NCBI RefSeq assembly: GCF_000341735.1
Contig: NZ_KB455575.1
Coordinates: forward strand, 4,784,264-4,848,263
Length of the DNA: 64,000 nt
DNA from: Methylotuvimicrobium buryatense 5G
GTDB taxonomy: Bacteria; Pseudomonadota; Gammaproteobacteria; Methylococcales; Methylomonadaceae
Direction: 5' to 3'
Of this stretch, positions 61,066 through 64,000 are shown piece by piece (within the stretch, counting starts at the first letter, position 1; each line of letters opens with the position of its first letter). The translations under genes and the position numbers were made by a program. The notes under the pieces are model-generated. The model worked only from the letters and a program-made list of their open reading frames with translations, was not told the origin of the DNA and ran no database searches.

Positions 61066-61605
61066 TTATTCGATCGAAAAAATCGTCGATTGATTATTCA
61101 AGAGTGCCGAGCCTTGCCCTTTGCTACCGACCCAGCGAACTCGAATGGCTTCGAAACCGGGAAAATGGTCGAATAACCGTGTGCTGACAGAGCCGATAAC
61201 TGAGGCATCTTGGCAAGATAAGCTATAAGTGGCGTGGAATTCGGAATGTTCTTCCCGTTTGCCATGTTCCGGTTCTTCTTGATCGGCATTATCGAAAGGC
61301 CCACGGATATGCGTTTCGGTTACGCGGCATTCGCCTTTTTCGAACGATACAATGATTTCGACGTCATTCAATAACGCCAAAGCCTTTTGCAATTCGAGTT
61401 GCTGCGCATCGGTTCGGGGCTTATGTTCGAAGCCGATTAAATTGACCGCCGGGGATTCGAATTCGATTAACACGGTATCGTTCTCGATGACAATATTCAG
61501 TTCGGCGGCGCCATGAGTATGAGCATCATGATGGCGATTTTCAGCCAAACTGGGACCGGAAAATAGGCAAAGCGACAGGAGTGGGATTAAGAATCGGCTT
61601 TTCAT
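61066..61605 (-). CDS. DUF2796 family His-rich periplasmic protein (ZrgA-like)
   Basis: A 179-residue protein with a signal peptide (MKSRFLIPLLSLCLFSGPSLAE) and a mature N-terminus NRHHDAHTHGAAELNIVIE. A central acidic/His segment (NADQEEPEHGKREEHSEFHATYSLSC) and one Cys pair (GECRV, LSCQ) fit a zinc-binding periplasmic protein; ZrgA of Vibrio cholerae belongs to this family. ATG 61605 is chosen over the TTG at 61611. It converges with the DUF3299 gene 8 bases away and has a Zur half-site-like ATGTTATA at 61679-61686. Confidence 0.87.
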   Translation of the reverse strand: MKSRFLIPLLSLCLFSGPSLAENRHHDAHTHGAAELNIVIENDTVLIEFESPAVNLIGFEHKPRTDAQQLELQKALALLNDVEIIVSFEKGECRVTETHIRGPFDNADQEEPEHGKREEHSEFHATYSLSCQDASVIGSVSTRLFDHFPGFEAIRVRWVGSKGQGSALLNNQSTIFSIE

Positions 61606-61953
61606 AGGCAATACTGTTTTGGGATAAACGAAATGATTGAAGCGGATACGCGCCTCGCTTGGCTTGCTCTAGGAAGTTATGTTATATCATGCGTATTGCT
61701 AGGCAATCGATTATCATCAAGCGGAATCAAAAATGCAACCAACAACGGATAGATATAAAGTAAACGAATATAAATGCGGCGGCAATACTTGTGTTCGGGA
61801 AATACAGGTATTTTCAAAGAGTCAATTCGTTTAGCTGACTTTTTGTCGCGAAGAAAATATGTCACGAAGCCGATTTGAAAGACTATGACAACGATTGATA
61901 CAATCGTTCGATACAAAAACGCCCGTTAGAAACGGGCGTTTTTTAAATCGGAC
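61606..61953. other. Gap between DUF2796 and cold-shock genes
   Basis: The region holds a possible Zur half-site (61679-61697) upstream of the DUF2796 gene and the cold-shock terminator (61917-61943). A reverse-strand ORF with TTG start and two hydrophobic stretches (61677-61916) has no ribosome binding site and is not accepted. Confidence 0.5.
61917..61943 (-). terminator. Intrinsic terminator of the cold-shock gene
   Basis: The inverted repeat AAACGCCCGTT / AACGGGCGTTT with a three-base loop lies ten bases beyond the cold-shock stop. On the reverse strand the stem is followed by TTTTTGT, and on the forward strand by TTTTTT, so it can work in both directions. Confidence 0.85.
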
Positions 61954-62163
61954 TTAAGCAGGTGTTACGTTCTCTGCTTGAGGGCCTTTTTGACCTTGGC
62001 TCACTTCCATCGTGACCTTTTGGCCTTCACGCAAAGTTTTCCGGCCGGTGCCGTTGATTGCGCTGTGGTGAACGAAGACATCTTTGCCGCCTTCTTGTTC
62101 AATAAATCCAAAACCTTTCTCATCATTGAACCACTTAACGGTACCTGTAACTAACTCGGACAT
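61954..62163 (-). CDS. CspA-family cold-shock protein
   Basis: A 69-residue single cold-shock domain with both RNA-binding motifs ([21 protein letters not shown]). It binds single-stranded RNA/DNA as a chaperone. AGAGAG before the start serves as ribosome binding site, and a good intrinsic terminator follows. Transcribed alone; family C element C5 lies about 200 bases upstream of its start, beyond a likely leader. Confidence 0.96.
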   Translation of the reverse strand: MSELVTGTVKWFNDEKGFGFIEQEGGKDVFVHHSAINGTGRKTLREGQKVTMEVSQGQKGPQAENVTPA

Positions 62164-62364
62164 AACACTCTCTTTTACTTGTAATGTGCCATACCAGGAT
62201 GGCGTTGAAATAAACGGTTCTTATAATAAAGCCGGCTAATCAGGAAAGCAATTTAAATTTCAGTCTGCGTTATAAATTATTACTAACTCTACTATTGGAT
62301 TAAGAAATTAACTTGCTGGAATCGGCTGAAATTTGAAGTGCGTACGCTATGCATGGAGAAAATG

Positions 62365-62690
62365 CAGCAATTCCCAGTTTAAGCATTTTCGCCGATTTTA
62401 GGGTGTGGGGTATGCCTGTCGAGGAACGCCGTAAACCCATCCATGGGGGCTTGGCGGCAGCTCGAACGCCAAGGATGGCGTGTAGTAGGGCAATGCAGGG
62501 CAGAAAAATGCTCCTGCATTTTCTGCATTCATTACATCCATGTAACTCAGCAATTGCCGAGGAGCAAAAATCTGCAAGCGCCAAGGATGGCGTGAATGCA
62601 GATTTTGCAGGAGCAAAAATCTGCCCTGCTGCCGACATCCTCGCCAAGCACACCCCACACCCTTTTTGATCCCCAAATTGGGAATTGCTG
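62365..62690 (+). mobile_element. Family C miniature element C5 with 9-bp target duplication
   Basis: A 326-bp element with ends CAGCAATTCCCAGTTTAAGC and GGGAATTGCTG, flanked by GAGAAAATG at 62356-62364 and 62691-62699. The interior contains the C-type core and the same GCCAAGGATGGCGTG...GCAGGAGCAAAAATC block as C1. Its left 21 bases match the right end of the insertion sequence at 471-491 at 19 positions. Confidence 0.92.
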
Positions 62691-62719
62691 GAGAAAATGA
62701 GAAGTGTATTGCAGTTTTT

Positions 62720-62736
62720 ATGTTACATTATAACAT
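62720..62736. promoter_or_regulatory. Zur-box-like palindrome upstream of the last gene
   Basis: ATGTTACATTATAACAT has perfect ATGTTA/TAACAT arms and differs from the gammaproteobacterial Zur consensus as I remember it (ATGTTATANTATAACAT) at one position. It lies 65 bases before the start codon at 62802, in the expected promoter region. Confidence 0.65.
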
Positions 62737-62801
62737 TATGTAGGCGGTTTGATGTTACTGCAGCATTTTTTCATTCTTGTTTTTATTTGGAGTCTTTTAA
62801 A

Positions 62802-64000
62802 ATGAAAAGCTTAAAACTCTTTTCGATCGGCCTTTTGGCCTTTTTTATAAGTTCGAATGTATTGGCGCATTCGGATGTCGAAATAACATTACAAAATAAT
62901 AGAATCGTTGTCGATCCCGATAATGAAGCGGTATTGTTTGGCATTCATAAATTGTTCGAAGCCGAGTTTGGCGAATTAGGCAATCCTTATGGAACCGATG
63001 ATCCGGGCTTAGATGTATTCGGTTTACATCCAAACAGTCTGTTTTGGTATAAAGTCGAAGGCACTTTGAAAAAATGGGATGTTAATTCATCGAGCTGGTT
63101 GTCATTCGGTTTCGATGAGCAGATATCCATCACAAAACACGATCATACTAATATCGTTTCAGCAGCGGAGGGTATCGCCGGACAAGGCTTAATTGGTTCA
63201 GTTAATTCCAGTGGCGGGCTACATACGCATCTCGATTTTCAAATCAGCAAAGCCGGCGGCGGTAACCCCGATGACGGTGCTTATCTTCTGGAATTATCGT
63301 TGTTCGACACCACAAACGATGAAACCCCAACACCTATTAGCTCGGCTTCCGATAAGTTTTATCTGGCATTTCATTTGAATGAAGCGGGAACTTTCGGTGA
63401 TGAGGCGTTTGATCAGGCGATCGGGAGGAGCCCTCATCATAACGAAGGGACGCTTGTTGAGAAAAGTGTAATGCTAGGCAATCTGATAGGTAACGCAAGA
63501 GGCGGAGAAATTACAAGCCTAAGAGGGGATGTTTTACGCCACACTTATCGGTGTGTTGATGGTTGCGGTCTAGAATCTCCCGTCTTAGAACCGGTTGCCA
63601 TCGCGAAAGATAAATTGAATCTGAGAAGAGCGCGTAGGCTTCAAGTGGAGGAAGGCGCTAGCGTTAGTGATGCAGTGAGTGCAATCATTCATAATTTTAC
63701 AAACCATACGCTCTTATGCACCGCGCCTATGAAGGCCGAGGGTAATCGTTGTGTACCGTCTTCGCATGACCATGATGACCATGATGATCATGCTACTAAA
63801 GTAGTTGTTTTACAAGGTGGCAACACAATCGAAGAATTGGAAAAGGAGATAACCGGCTGGGAGCGAAACCGGCAGAGGGAAAATTTCTTTTATGTTATTG
63901 AATATGAATATAATTCAGATGGGTTCGTGACTCATCGAGTTGAATATGTCGCCGCTTGGCGAGAAGGCGGCTCGCGTTATTATGAAAATCGCAAGTTGGA
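62802..64000 (+). CDS. His-rich exported protein, 3' end outside window
   Basis: An open frame of 399 codons runs from ATG 62802 to the window edge without a stop. A signal peptide (MKSLKLFSIGLLAFFISSNVLA) would expose a mature N-terminus beginning His-Ser-Asp. Notable features are GLHTHLDFQIS (near residue 145), a Cys pair RCVDGCG, a second pair (LLCTAPMKAEGNRCV) and a histidine/aspartate run SSHDHDDHDDHATK near residue 330. I do not recognise the family. The His-rich composition and the Zur-like site in front suggest a zinc-scavenging or storage role; this is inference. Confidence 0.8.
   Translation, partial: MKSLKLFSIGLLAFFISSNVLAHSDVEITLQNNRIVVDPDNEAVLFGIHKLFEAEFGELGNPYGTDDPGLDVFGLHPNSLFWYKVEGTLKKWDVNSSSWLSFGFDEQISITKHDHTNIVSAAEGIAGQGLIGSVNSSGGLHTHLDFQISKAGGGNPDDGAYLLELSLFDTTNDETPTPISSASDKFYLAFHLNEAGTFGDEAFDQAIGRSPHHNEGTLVEKSVMLGNLIGNARGGEITSLRGDVLRHTYRCVDGCGLESPVLEPVAIAKDKLNLRRARRLQVEEGASVSDAVSAIIHNFTNHTLLCTAPMKAEGNRCVPSSHDHDDHDDHATKVVVLQGGNTIEELEKEITGWERNRQRENFFYVIEYEYNSDGFVTHRVEYVAAWREGGSRYYENRKL

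Larger units (their letters stand above)
62164..62801. other. Gap between cold-shock gene and the last, unfinished gene
   Basis: It contains the cold-shock leader, a truncated family A end (about 62326-62343, GAAATTTGAAGTGCG), family C element C5 (62365-62690) with its 9-bp duplication, and the promoter region of the last gene with a Zur-like palindrome (62720-62736). Confidence 0.7.

Noticed and set aside
61677-61916. Reverse ORF of 79 codons with two hydrophobic stretches between the DUF2796 and cold-shock genes
   Set aside because: TTG start without ribosome binding site, placed directly behind a strong terminator, and no recognisable similarity.

Overview
The window looks like the chromosome of a flagellated gammaproteobacterium. 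The order fliL-fliM-fliN-fliO-fliP-fliQ-fliR-flhB-flhA-flhF-fleN-fliA-cheY-cheZ-cheA-cheB-motC-motD-parA-cheW-like-cheW is the Pseudomonas-type polar-flagellum arrangement. Codon use, base composition and the very dense dispersed palindromic repeats fit a methylotrophic Methylococcales bacterium (Methylomicrobium/Methylotuvimicrobium-like). That placement is inference: no methane-oxidation gene lies in the window.

Layout. 1-491: 3' end of an insertion sequence. 772-14402: a nearly complete Tad/Flp pilus locus (Flp pilin, prepilin peptidase, TadE, CpaB, secretin CpaC, TadZ/CpaE, CpaF ATPase, TadB, TadC, TadD, a DUF3613 protein and a TadG-like protein). 14826-15947: a membrane diguanylate cyclase. 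17093-39164: flagellar export apparatus and C-ring, placement and number control (FlhF/FleN), sigma-28, the chemotaxis core, a second stator pair (MotC/MotD), a ParA/CheW-like pair for polar chemoreceptor arrays, and CheW. fliE-fliK and the flagellin genes are not here, so the flagellar regulon is split. 39648-49197: housekeeping genes (FKBP isomerase, lytic transglycosylase lipoprotein, tandem PilZ protein, TrpD-like YbiB protein, haem O synthase, a pair of M16 peptidases, RsmD, and a TauE/SafE-type membrane protein with a C-terminal cupredoxin domain).

50355-64000 reads as a metal (probably zinc) acquisition region: a TonB-dependent receptor; a dedicated TonB2-type energising operon (DUF3450, TtpC-like TolQ, ExbB, ExbD, TonB, TPR protein); an ABC transporter divergent from a DUF3299 protein; a His-rich DUF2796 (ZrgA-like) protein; a cold-shock protein; and an unfinished His-rich exported protein running off the right edge. 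Zur-box-like palindromes lie before three of these transcription units, which is the main functional inference of this annotation.

Nearly every intergenic gap holds miniature mobile elements. Several families can be defined from target-site duplications visible in the window: family A (TA target, with a paralogous empty site), family C (9-bp duplications, ends matching the insertion sequence at the left edge), and family F (134 bp, 12-bp duplications, two copies differing at one base). Families A, B, C and N share one internal core. In addition, heptanucleotide tandem arrays sit in sense orientation directly behind the stop codons of five genes. These repeats separate genes that are normally adjacent (fliM/fliN, cheA/cheB) and generate many spurious ORFs.
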